A DNA stretch of 14,838 nt from Cyclobacteriaceae bacterium (GTDB lineage Bacteria; Bacteroidota; Bacteroidia; Cytophagales; Cyclobacteriaceae), in contig JANQST010000517.1 of NCBI GenBank assembly GCA_028279155.1, forward strand, positions 1-14,838. Direction: 5' to 3'. The notes under the pieces were generated by a model. It did not search any database and was not told the DNA's origin. It saw only the letters and a list, made by a program, of their open reading frames with translations. Below, piece by piece: positions 1-5,486 of this stretch (positions are counted from its first letter, which is position 1; each line of letters begins with the position of its first letter). Made by a program: the position numbers and the translations under genes.

Positions 1-689
1 GTAAAAAAACGATAATCTCTTAGCTCGTCAATCATGATTTCATACGATGGAAAATACTGAACATTTTCATAGGTCTTAATTAGTTCATGAACCGTTTCAA
101 GTAGAATCGCTTTACTCAAGTTGTTTTCAACCAGTCCATCTCTGATATGTCTAACTGGACTGACCGTAAAAACGATCCTTAAATTCGAATCAAGCGTAGA
201 ATATAAATCAGTAAATGAAGCTATGATCTCTTCTTTGCTGAGAAGACGTTTTGTGAAATTATCTCCAGGAACCTTGTGACAATTCGCAACAATTTCTCCT
301 GTTTCCATCAATTCGTACACGAAAGAAGTTCCCAATGTTAGTATAAGGATTGTTGCATTTTCTAAAAAGGTATTTGAAGAAGTTTGAACAAGTTGAACAT
401 GTGTTTCAACTTCACCCTTACTGAGCCCTGAAATCTTTCCATGACAATCCCAGTGATAGTGAACGCCTTGACTTTCGACCAGATGTTTAGGATTCAAGGA
501 TCCACTGATGCTTTTAAATATTGAAATGGGATTATAGAGCGTGCCAAATGGATTATGTAGTGTGTCAAATTTGTAGGTTGAAAATTTCTCCCCAACCTCA
601 TCCGAAAAGCACGAACCTGATAGATAGATCTTATCCTTTAAGGTAATTTTCGTCTCAGAAGGAGGGATGTCGAAATCCAGTTTGAACAC
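1..689 (-). CDS. GSCFA-domain protein, C-terminus cut by window edge
   Basis: Translating the minus strand from a GTG at 687-689 gives an open frame of 229 codons that runs off the window at base 1. The N-terminus reads MFKLDFDIPPSE and is followed by SGSCFSDEVGEKF (about residues 23-35), then HNPFGTLYNP, HYHWDCHG and LTLGTSFVYEL. The GSCF motif and these blocks define the GSCFA family, which is related to SGNH/GDSL-type esterases and is common in Bacteroidota; its substrate is not known. The start must be GTG, because an in-frame TAA lies one codon upstream and no ATG fits; no Shine-Dalgarno precedes it. Family members are usually a little over 300 residues, so roughly the first 70% is present. 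The family assignment is firm and the biochemical role is unknown. Confidence 0.85.
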   Translation of the reverse strand, partial: MFKLDFDIPPSETKITLKDKIYLSGSCFSDEVGEKFSTYKFDTLHNPFGTLYNPISIFKSISGSLNPKHLVESQGVHYHWDCHGKISGLSKGEVETHVQLVQTSSNTFLENATILILTLGTSFVYELMETGEIVANCHKVPGDNFTKRLLSKEEIIASFTDLYSTLDSNLRIVFTVSPVRHIRDGLVENNLSKAILLETVHELIKTYENVQYFPSYEIMIDELRDYRFF

Positions 690-722
690 AGCTTAGCTAT
701 TTGAGATCAAAGATCGCTAGGA

Positions 723-810
723 TTAGTTAAATGGTTGACTGGTTAGTTAGTTAAATAGTGGGAAAGTAGAAGTCCCAATCCACCATTTAACTATTCAGCC
801 ATTTAACTAA
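723..810. repeat. Large imperfect inverted repeat with tandem sub-repeats
   Basis: The outer arms TTAGTTAAATGG (723-734) and CCATTTAACTAA (799-810) are perfect reverse complements. An inner pair (about 748-762 against 773-792) also pairs imperfectly around a short loop. The right arm contains a 16-bp tandem unit that begins CCATTTAACTA at 783 and again at 799. It lies between the metallo-hydrolase and the GSCFA gene, so it could act as a transcript-end hairpin for the former, but it has no clear T-run. It could equally be a dispersed intergenic repeat. Confidence 0.6.
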
Positions 811-853
811 TAAGGACCTTAAAGTCCGTACTCGAACTCTACCACATGGTACG

Positions 854-884
854 AATAATTCTTAATTCGTAATTTCTAATTGAA
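854..884. repeat. 7-bp degenerate tandem array, core TAATT
   Basis: Four consecutive 7-base units share the last five bases TAATT while the first two vary (aa, ct, cg, tc). The array abuts the stop codon of the metallo-hydrolase gene at 885-887. A sister copy at 2404-2427 has the same units minus exactly one (the cg unit), which points to gain or loss of whole units. Confidence 0.6.
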
Positions 885-1766
885 TTAAAGAGATTCATAC
901 ACCAGCATCACAAACAAATCCGTGGTGATAAAACTCCCATTCCAGCGATCGTGATAATCTTTTAGCGGGTTCATTGGAATAAGATCTTCAAGTGCAACCC
1001 CTTTGTTCTTATGGTCTGCAATGATTTCCCTTGTTTCCTTAAGCATGGTCAAAAGTTCGTTTACGTGCTCAATGGAAGAAATTCCACCATGGCCAGGAAT
1101 GATCTTGGTGTTCTCATCAGCTAAACTAAGGATCGTTTCCTGTGCTTTAATAAACCCATCAATAGAGCCGCCGGCAGCAGCGTCGATAAAGGGAAATCCG
1201 TAGCGTACGAAAGCATCTCCTGTGTGTATGACATTGGCTTTTTTGAAGTACACCATCATGTCTCCATCCGTATGACTTGCTGGTAAATGAATGATCTCAA
1301 AATCTTCATCATACAATTTTAACCCCATCTGATTGAAAGGAATATCCATTGTGGGCCAGGCACCTTCTGGTTTTGCTTTTTGGGTGACGTTTCGAATCTT
1401 ATCCTCAAAAGTGGTCGACAAGCGGGCTTTCACATTCTTATGAGCCAATATCGAAACATTCTGCTTTCTGAAGTTCTCATTGCCTCCCATGTGGTCTCCA
1501 TGGTAGTGCGTGTTTATAATGTAGGTGATTGGTGCATCTGAAATTTCCTTTACCGCGTTCGTAATCTTTTCTGTGAGTACCGCGAATTGGTCGTCCACTA
1601 ATAATACACCTTCAGACCCAACGAGTACCCCGATATTTCCACCTCGTCCTTCCAAATAGTAGATGTTATTCGCAACCGGGTTGACTTTGATTTGAACATT
1701 GTCCCACCCACTTTGTGCTTGTGCAAGTAGGGGTAGAAAAAAGAGTTGTATGAGTAGTTTTTTCAT
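885..1766 (-). CDS. Exported MBL-fold metallo-hydrolase (class B beta-lactamase-like)
   Basis: A 293-residue protein of the metallo-beta-lactamase superfamily. Residues 1-17 form a Sec signal peptide (basic start, leucine-rich core, cleavage likely after AQA), so the mature enzyme is periplasmic. Zinc ligands visible in order: H87-x-H89-x-D91-H92 in the THYHGDH motif, H165 in ASHTDGD, D184 in HTGD, and H226 in PGHG, a full two-metal set. The fold is shared by B-class beta-lactamases and many other hydrolases; such Bacteroidota proteins are usually annotated only as MBL-fold metallo-hydrolases, and the substrate cannot be read from sequence. It is a single-gene unit, with 195 bp to the GSCFA gene. 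The start ATG is enclosed in a 10-bp inverted repeat (see the feature at 1764-1798). No Shine-Dalgarno is present. Family confident, substrate unknown. Confidence 0.9.
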   Translation of the reverse strand: MKKLLIQLFFLPLLAQAQSGWDNVQIKVNPVANNIYYLEGRGGNIGVLVGSEGVLLVDDQFAVLTEKITNAVKEISDAPITYIINTHYHGDHMGGNENFRKQNVSILAHKNVKARLSTTFEDKIRNVTQKAKPEGAWPTMDIPFNQMGLKLYDEDFEIIHLPASHTDGDMMVYFKKANVIHTGDAFVRYGFPFIDAAAGGSIDGFIKAQETILSLADENTKIIPGHGGISSIEHVNELLTMLKETREIIADHKNKGVALEDLIPMNPLKDYHDRWNGSFITTDLFVMLVYESL

Positions 1767-1798
1767 TGTCTAAAATTAGATGAATTGATTAGACAATG
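1764..1798 (-). promoter_or_regulatory. Inverted repeat enclosing the metallo-hydrolase start codon
   Basis: Perfect 10-bp arms CATTGTCTAA (1764-1773) and TTAGACAATG (1789-1798) flank a 15-base spacer. Read on the minus strand, the transcript would fold into a hairpin whose 3' arm contains the ATG start codon (1764-1766). It could be a translation-blocking RNA hairpin or the palindromic site of a dimeric repressor. Function is inferred; the symmetry itself is seen directly. Confidence 0.5.
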
Positions 1799-2156
1799 TA
1801 CTCAATTGTTAAGGATGGGTCGGAGGTGTGACAGTTAGTAGAGTCTCAGATTGACAGCCGTTCTTCCAGAGACCTTTGACAAACAATCCACGATTTAGCC
1901 TTTCAATTATTTAACAATTCCACCAATAATTATGGAGACTTCAAAGTCCAGCCTCCTTCTAGCTGATCTAAAATTTGTGATTCTTAACTCCGATTTAAAG
2001 CTTCTAAAATTCCATTACTGTAGACCTATTGTATATCCCTCGAGCAGCTGTCTTCAAAGTCAAAGCTCCACATTTGCTTTACCATTAGTAATTAGCCATT
2101 CTCACCTCCACTTTTTATTTGGACTGAATTTGGATGGTATGAATCAAAGATTATGA
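1799..2156. other. Gene-free stretch with dispersed short repeats
   Basis: No credible gene was found on either strand. It carries the palindrome GACTTCAAAGTC at 1937-1948; its 10-base core CTTCAAAGTC recurs at 2052-2061, and a related GGACCTTAAAGTCC lies at 814-827. Between 1975 and 2015 the sequence resembles a decayed version of the 7-bp arrays seen elsewhere in the window. Open frames here are short, look nothing like proteins and run across the repeats. Confidence 0.5.
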
Positions 2157-2159
2157 TTA

Positions 2160-2267
2160 AGAAATAACTAGCGAACAAACCTAAGGCAGCGATGCTCCCG
2201 GATCTACAGGCTGTGGTGACTGGGAAGTATCGTACTAGTGTGGGCGGCTCAAGGAGCCGCCTTTTTT
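2160..2267 (+). ncRNA. Candidate structured small RNA ending in orphan terminator
   Basis: A plus-strand segment ends in a strong intrinsic terminator, yet there is no plus-strand protein gene upstream within the window. It is visibly richer in G+C than the A+T-rich flanks. Four helices can be drawn: a GNRA-type hairpin (stem 2185-2188 with 2193-2196, loop GCGA); a stem TCCC (2196-2199) with GGGA (2222-2225), enclosing CTACA (2204-2208) paired with TGTGG (2212-2216); AGTA (2226-2229) with TACT (2233-2236); and the terminator stem. The first two helices share base 2196, so one pair must give way. It does not show the hallmarks of tmRNA, RNase P RNA, SRP RNA or 6S RNA that I could look for. The 5' end is not determined and no clear promoter was found, so the left coordinate is approximate. 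Confidence 0.45.
2243..2267 (+). terminator. Strong rho-independent terminator, plus strand
   Basis: The stem GGCGGCTC (2243-2250) pairs perfectly with GAGCCGCC (2254-2261) around the 3-base loop AAG and is followed by six T (2262-2267). There is no T-run on the other side in the minus direction, so it acts on plus-strand transcripts. Confidence 0.88.
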
Positions 2268-2325
2268 GTTGTTGGATCGTTGTTAGTGTATAGTTGTAAG
2301 CCAAGTTTGAGCATCGTTTTCCCTT

Positions 2326-2401
2326 CATTTCGAACGCAGTGAGAAATCTCGTTCAACCTTCGATTACTGAGACTTCTCAGGCGTGCCTCCTTTGTGGTGA
2401 C
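2326..2401. repeat. REP-like extragenic palindromic element
   Basis: TGAGAAATCTC (2340-2350) is matched by an inverted copy at 2369-2379 with one mismatch (10 of 11). It is preceded by CATTTCGAACGCAG (2326-2339) and followed by a less well conserved tail. From memory, CATTTCGA...GAGAAATCTC elements are frequent intergenic palindromes in Bacteroidota genomes. There is no transposase nearby. Confidence 0.5.
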
Positions 2402-2403
2402 GT

Positions 2404-2427
2404 AATAATTCTTAATTTCTAATTCAA
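2404..2427. repeat. 7-bp degenerate tandem array, second copy of TAATT core
   Basis: Shares the first 14 bases with the array starting at 854, then lacks one 7-base unit and continues with the next. It lies just beyond the T-run of the ribosomal operon terminator. Confidence 0.5.
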
Positions 2428-2458
2428 TAAAAAAGCCTCCACAAATCTGGGAAGGCTT
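2427..2458 (-). terminator. Rho-independent terminator of rpsF-rpsR-rplI
   Basis: On the minus strand a stem AAGCCTTCCC / GTGGAGGCTT (2449-2458 with 2433-2442; one mismatch and one G-T pair) with a 6-base loop is followed by a T-run (2427-2432 on the opposite strand). It lies 27 bp past the rplI stop codon. Confidence 0.8.
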
Positions 2459-2460
2459 TC

Positions 2461-2488
2461 TATCTAATATCTATAGTCTAATGTCTAG
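2461..2488. repeat. 7-bp degenerate tandem array, core TCTA
   Basis: Four consecutive 7-base units (starting at 2461, 2468, 2475 and 2482) share TCTA at positions 3-6. The last unit includes the rplI stop codon (2485-2487). Different core word, same period as the other arrays in this window. Confidence 0.5.
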
Positions 2489-2931
2489 CTCTCAGCTACC
2501 ACATTCACTTTAATGGTGTGGTGTACCTCCTTATGCAAATCAAGAACAGCATTGTACTCGCCAAGCTCTTTGATTTTTGACTCGAAAGAAATTTTCTTTC
2601 TGTCAATTTCAAATCCTTTAGCTCCAAGAGCTTCAGCCACTTGAATAGGAGTAATTGCACCAAATATTTTACCACTTTCTCCTGCTTTAGTAGGGAGATC
2701 AATGACCATATCTCCAATCTTTTCAGCAATCGCAGTAGCATCCTTCATAGCTTTCTCCGCTTTGTGAGCAGCTTGGCGAATCTCTTCATCAATTCGCTTT
2801 CTGTTGGAGTTACTTGCAATAATTGCCATTCCTCTGGGGATCAGGTAGTTTCTACCATATCCTGGCTTCACGGCTACAGTATCGTTTTTGTAGCCCAGCC
2901 CTTGTATGTCTTCTCTTAATATAACTTCCAT
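2485..2931 (-). CDS. rplI: 50S ribosomal protein bL9
   Basis: A 148-residue protein, the normal length for bL9. The N-terminal RNA-binding domain begins MEVILREDIQGLG and carries the signature GYGRNYLIPRGMA (residues 24-36). A lysine/alanine-rich connecting helix (about 41-75) leads to the C-terminal domain. bL9 binds 23S rRNA near the L1 stalk and helps maintain reading frame. Third gene of the rpsF-rpsR-rplI operon, 8 bp after rpsR. No Shine-Dalgarno precedes its ATG. Transcription very likely ends at the terminator at 2427-2458. Confidence 0.97.
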   Translation of the reverse strand: MEVILREDIQGLGYKNDTVAVKPGYGRNYLIPRGMAIIASNSNRKRIDEEIRQAAHKAEKAMKDATAIAEKIGDMVIDLPTKAGESGKIFGAITPIQVAEALGAKGFEIDRKKISFESKIKELGEYNAVLDLHKEVHHTIKVNVVAES

Positions 2932-2939
2932 CGCAGTAA

Positions 2940-3191
2940 TTATTTAAGTGAATCTCCTACATAAGGCATCAATGCCAAATGTCTTGATCTTTTAATCGCC
3001 TGAGCAACCTTCCGTTGATACTTAAGGCTTGTTCCCGTAAGTCTTCTAGGAAGAATCTTACCTTGCTCATTTACAAATTTTAAGAGAAAATCGGGATCCT
3101 TGTAATCGATGTACTTGATACCGTTCTTTTTGAAGCGACAATATTTGTCTTTCTTCTGTTCTCTGTTAATTGGTTCGTTTTGTAATGTCAT
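2940..3191 (-). CDS. rpsR: 30S ribosomal protein bS18
   Basis: An 83-residue bS18 containing KYCRFKKNGIKYIDYKD, LLKFVNEQGKILPRRLTGT and QRKVAQAIKRSRHLALMPYV, all family signatures. It binds 16S rRNA on the platform as a pair with bS6, the product of the preceding gene. The start ATG overlaps the rpsF stop (ATGA, 3188-3191). Unlike every other gene in this window it has a perfect, optimally spaced Shine-Dalgarno inside the end of rpsF (see feature 3198-3206). In Bacteroidota the anti-Shine-Dalgarno end of 16S rRNA is held by bS21, bS18 and bS6, so this site plausibly lets bS18 level control its own translation. Confidence 0.97.
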   Translation of the reverse strand: MTLQNEPINREQKKDKYCRFKKNGIKYIDYKDPDFLLKFVNEQGKILPRRLTGTSLKYQRKVAQAIKRSRHLALMPYVGDSLK

Positions 3192-3556
3192 GATGCAACC
3201 TCCTTTTTCTCTTCTTTCTTCTTGTTGAACTCACCTTTTTTTCTGCGCTCATTGTAAACAACAGCGTGCTTGTCTAATGCAGTCGTTAAAAACCGCATTA
3301 CTGCTTCTTCTCTCCTAAATTCTGTCTCAAGCTTAATAATTGTATCCGGAGTTGCCAGGAATTCAAAAAGTTGATAAAACCCGGTGGTTTTATGCTGAAT
3401 AGGGTAGGCCAATTTTTTTAGCCCCCAGTTCTCTTCATTGATGATCTCTGCACCATTGCTTGTGAGAACCTTTTTGAATCTTCCGACAGTATCCTTCATC
3501 TGAGCTTCAGACAAAACGGGAGTCATAATGAATACCGTCTCGTAATTCTTTTTCAT
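3188..3556 (-). CDS. rpsF: 30S ribosomal protein bS6
   Basis: A 122-residue bS6 starting MKKNYETVFIMTPVLSE, with ENWGLKKLAYPIQHKTTGFYQLFEF in the core of the single alpha/beta domain. It pairs with bS18 on the 30S platform. The C-terminal tail (about residues 104-122) is a lysine/glutamate-rich extension ending KKEEKKEVAS. The codons for KKEV in that tail also form the rpsR Shine-Dalgarno. First gene of the operon, with a good promoter about 40 bp upstream. The start has no Shine-Dalgarno (the upstream sequence is A+T-rich). Confidence 0.97.
   Translation of the reverse strand: MKKNYETVFIMTPVLSEAQMKDTVGRFKKVLTSNGAEIINEENWGLKKLAYPIQHKTTGFYQLFEFLATPDTIIKLETEFRREEAVMRFLTTALDKHAVVYNERRKKGEFNKKKEEKKEVAS
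3198..3206 (-). promoter_or_regulatory. Perfect Shine-Dalgarno for rpsR
   Basis: The minus strand reads AAAGGAGGT immediately upstream of the rpsR ATG. It is complementary over nine bases to the usual 16S rRNA 3' tail, with seven bases between AGGAGG and ATG. It lies in the last codons of rpsF. None of the other starts examined in this window shows such a site. Bacteroidota generally lack Shine-Dalgarno sequences, and published ribosome structure work reports strong ones upstream of bS21 and/or bS18 genes in this phylum. Confidence 0.9.
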
Positions 3557-3599
3557 GTGTTAATTAAATTAAGAACTTTTTCTATTGAAAAATGAGCTG

Positions 3600-3629
3600 C
3601 AAAATTAGGTAATAATTGAGAATTGACAA
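3600..3629 (-). promoter_or_regulatory. Promoter of the rpsF operon (Bacteroidota type)
   Basis: On the minus strand a -33 TTG (3627-3629) is separated by exactly 19 bases from a -7 box TAATTTTG (3600-3607), matching the Bacteroidota consensus TTG-N19-TAnnTTTG. The predicted transcript starts around 3594, giving a leader of about 40 bases before rpsF. The -33 element and most of the spacer lie inside a 7-bp-period array (3612-3646). Confidence 0.7.
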
Positions 3630-3646
3630 TGGGTAATCAAGAATTT
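3612..3646. repeat. 7-bp degenerate tandem array upstream of rpsF
   Basis: Five consecutive 7-base units, starting at 3612, 3619, 3626, 3633 and 3640, vary around nnnATTG (the first two are ATAATTG and AGAATTG). The array overlaps the -33 element of the ribosomal operon promoter. Confidence 0.5.
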
Positions 3647-3670
3647 AGGCCGGAAATTAATAAGTTAAGT

Positions 3671-3738
3671 AGCAAGCTTTAAGCCACAAGTTTCAAGCTC
3701 AAACCAAACTAAAATCTAAAATCCATAAATCTTCAATC
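3671..3738. repeat. Two adjacent 7-bp degenerate arrays (cores CAAGC and AAATC)
   Basis: Units starting at 3671, 3678, 3685, 3692 and 3699 are variants of nnCAAGC. A second set follows at 3710 and 3717 (both TAAAATC), then an 8-base unit at 3724 and TTCAATC at 3732. The tract ends four bases before the stop codon of the coiled-coil membrane protein gene (3742-3744). No terminator hairpin with a T-run is visible here. Confidence 0.5.
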
Positions 3739-3741
3739 AAC

Positions 3742-4671
3742 CTATTTCACCATAAAAACCCCAGTTCCCATCATGTAGTCATCCGTATAAACTTCTACTT
3801 TATGTTGACCTACGTTGTAATCACTTCCCTTGTCGTACATATACGTGACTTGCTGACTGGTTTTGTCGTAAAGGATTTCCTGTTTTGCGGTGTAGAAGAG
3901 CTCACGACCTTCGAAGGTGAAAGAACCGGATCCTCTTGAAACGTCAAACAGGACATTTCCATCTGGAGCAGTGATTCTAAGGAGTAGTTCTTTTCCTTCA
4001 ATTGGAGCAATTTCATTATCAAGTACAGTGAATTGGATTTTCAAATTGTTGATGTGCCGATTTCTAAACTCTCCAAGCCGTTCTCTTCCGGAAGAGTTTA
4101 CTGCGTAGACCGCTAACCCTTCGATCTGGAGTCGCGAAGCTACTGCTACCTTACTTTCAAGCTCTTCCGTGTTCTGCTGCAGCTTGTTAATGGATTCGTT
4201 TAGCTGATTTTTTTCCACTTTGAGTGTCGTATTTTCCTCAACCAGTTGAGTATTGAGAACCTTTAATTCCTCAATTTCCTGGTCTTTGATGAGAAGTAAT
4301 TCTCTATAGCCTGAAACACGCTCATTCAATTGATTAATTCTTGTTCGTTGATTCTTTTGACTGACCAATAAATTCTTCTTGTCATTTTCAAGCTGCTCCT
4401 TTAATGCGACAAGTGTGTCGATTTCCCCGCCAAGCTCTTTGATTGTCTCAATTCGGATATCTAATTCTGATGAAACTGAATCTAGCTTTAAATAGGTTTC
4501 GCTGATTTCTTGCTGTTGACGTTGACGCTCAGCTTCCAGTTGCTTATTCTGCCAGAAGAAAAAAATCACCACTGAAAATAGCAAAACCAGGATTGCTATC
4601 AGGACGTGTGTCCTGGTTATTGATTTGGTCTCAGGTGATTGCTGAGATTCGTTCGATTGATGTTCTTCCAT
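3742..4671 (-). CDS. Membrane-anchored coiled-coil protein, function unknown
   Basis: A 309-residue protein with a hydrophilic, cytoplasmic-looking N-terminus (1-20), one transmembrane helix (about 22-40) and a long coiled coil rich in E, K, Q and L (about 41-180). A compact beta-rich C-terminal domain (about 181-309) includes GKELLLRITAPDGNVLFDV, LYDKTSQQVTYMYDKGSDYNVG and the ending YTDDYMMGTGVFMVK. The topology suggests the coiled coil and C-terminal domain extend into the periplasm. I recognise similar uncharacterised proteins in Cytophagales but no named function; the C-terminal part looks like an immunoglobulin-type fold (inference). A candidate promoter lies just upstream, so it may be its own unit, though the methyltransferase gene ends only 40 bp before its start. 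Confidence 0.8.
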   Translation of the reverse strand: MEEHQSNESQQSPETKSITRTHVLIAILVLLFSVVIFFFWQNKQLEAERQRQQQEISETYLKLDSVSSELDIRIETIKELGGEIDTLVALKEQLENDKKNLLVSQKNQRTRINQLNERVSGYRELLLIKDQEIEELKVLNTQLVEENTTLKVEKNQLNESINKLQQNTEELESKVAVASRLQIEGLAVYAVNSSGRERLGEFRNRHINNLKIQFTVLDNEIAPIEGKELLLRITAPDGNVLFDVSRGSGSFTFEGRELFYTAKQEILYDKTSQQVTYMYDKGSDYNVGQHKVEVYTDDYMMGTGVFMVK

Positions 4672-4690
4672 CCTATATTTAATTGGTGTG

Positions 4691-4698
4691 CAAAACTA
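4691..4698 (-). promoter_or_regulatory. Candidate -7 box for the coiled-coil membrane protein gene
   Basis: The minus strand reads TAGTTTTG, a full match to TAnnTTTG, 19 bases before the ATG of the gene starting at 4671. No good TTG is found at the expected -33 distance, so the call rests on one element. Confidence 0.35.
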
Positions 4699-4711
4699 TT
4701 GAATCAATCAA

Positions 4712-5482
4712 TTAAAAGCGTAACGTAAAATGCTGCTTTTCAATGCCTTTATTAAGAAATAAAATCCCAGCTTGAAAAATATCAATAGTTAAGCTGAAGC
4801 GATCATCATTGACCAATTCAATCCAAGTCTGATTCATGTCTCTGGACCAATAGATATCATGAATGACAATGCATTCAGTTTGAGTGGAATGCGTAATGAT
4901 TTGATCAACTTGATTTTTAACAACAAACCCTCTGTGATCTGCGTCCAGAAAAATGAAATCCGGTTGATGACGTTCAAGCGCTGAAACGTACGTTTCATGA
5001 ACGTTACCGAATACAAGCTCGATGCTATTTTTTGACCTAAGTTCGAATTCCTTTTTTGCTAGCTCTGCGAGGATGGGTGAGGCTTCTAATGTTACTACTT
5101 TCTCCGCATCAGAATGGTCAAGGTAGAGTGTGTTTAAACCTAATGAGGTACCGGTTTCAAGCACAGTTTTGCACTGAAGTTCATTGATTAAAAGATGAAG
5201 AAATGCTGAGAACCTAGCAGAGCTTAATGAGGTTTTTGCAATTGATCTGATGGTTTTTCGTTGACTGATATTGTTTTTGAAATCAATGACGTCCACTACC
5301 AGGTGATTGCTTCTAAGAGACCTTCTATAGGCTTCTAGCTCTTTAATCCTGTAATGACTGCATTTCCTTACTACCTCATTAAAAAGTTTGAAAACAAAAG
5401 GAGAATGGAGCGAATGGGCTCCGACAGCTTTTTTCCGATACTTCAAATAGCTTGTGAAAGTGAAAATAGGGGAACCACCCAA
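4712..5482 (-). CDS. Class I SAM-dependent methyltransferase, TTG start
   Basis: A 256-residue protein with a Rossmann-type methyltransferase core. Motif I is ETGTSLGLNT (109-118), the acidic end of strand 2 is TLEAS (131-135), the post-II region is FGNVHETY, and motif IV is FLDADHRG (178-185) followed by VIHDIYWSRDM (207-216). The layout resembles O-methyltransferases of the COG4122/catechol type; the acceptor is unknown. The N-terminal GAHSLHSPFVF segment (21-31) is typical of a Bacteroidota subfamily. The start appears to be TTG at 5480-5482, four bases downstream of the apaG stop: an in-frame TGA lies upstream and no ATG or GTG fits before the conserved N-terminus. Probably co-transcribed with apaG. 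Confidence 0.85.
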   Translation of the reverse strand: MGGSPIFTFTSYLKYRKKAVGAHSLHSPFVFKLFNEVVRKCSHYRIKELEAYRRSLRSNHLVVDVIDFKNNISQRKTIRSIAKTSLSSARFSAFLHLLINELQCKTVLETGTSLGLNTLYLDHSDAEKVVTLEASPILAELAKKEFELRSKNSIELVFGNVHETYVSALERHQPDFIFLDADHRGFVVKNQVDQIITHSTQTECIVIHDIYWSRDMNQTWIELVNDDRFSLTIDIFQAGILFLNKGIEKQHFTLRF

Positions 5483-5486
5483 GGCT

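Noticed and set aside
1932..2156. Plus-strand open frame of 74 codons
   Set aside because: It covers repeat-rich intergenic sequence, has no conserved-looking motif and is most easily explained as a chance frame.
2160..2267. Assignment of the RNA candidate to tmRNA, SRP RNA, RNase P RNA or 6S RNA
   Set aside because: The conserved landmarks I could look for by eye (for example the GGAAG-type SRP loop, tmRNA ends, and GAGGAAAGTCC of RNase P) are absent.
2092..2328. Minus-strand open frame of 78 codons
   Set aside because: It runs through the plus-strand terminator hairpin, the structured RNA candidate and into the edge of the REP-like element, and its translation resembles no protein family.
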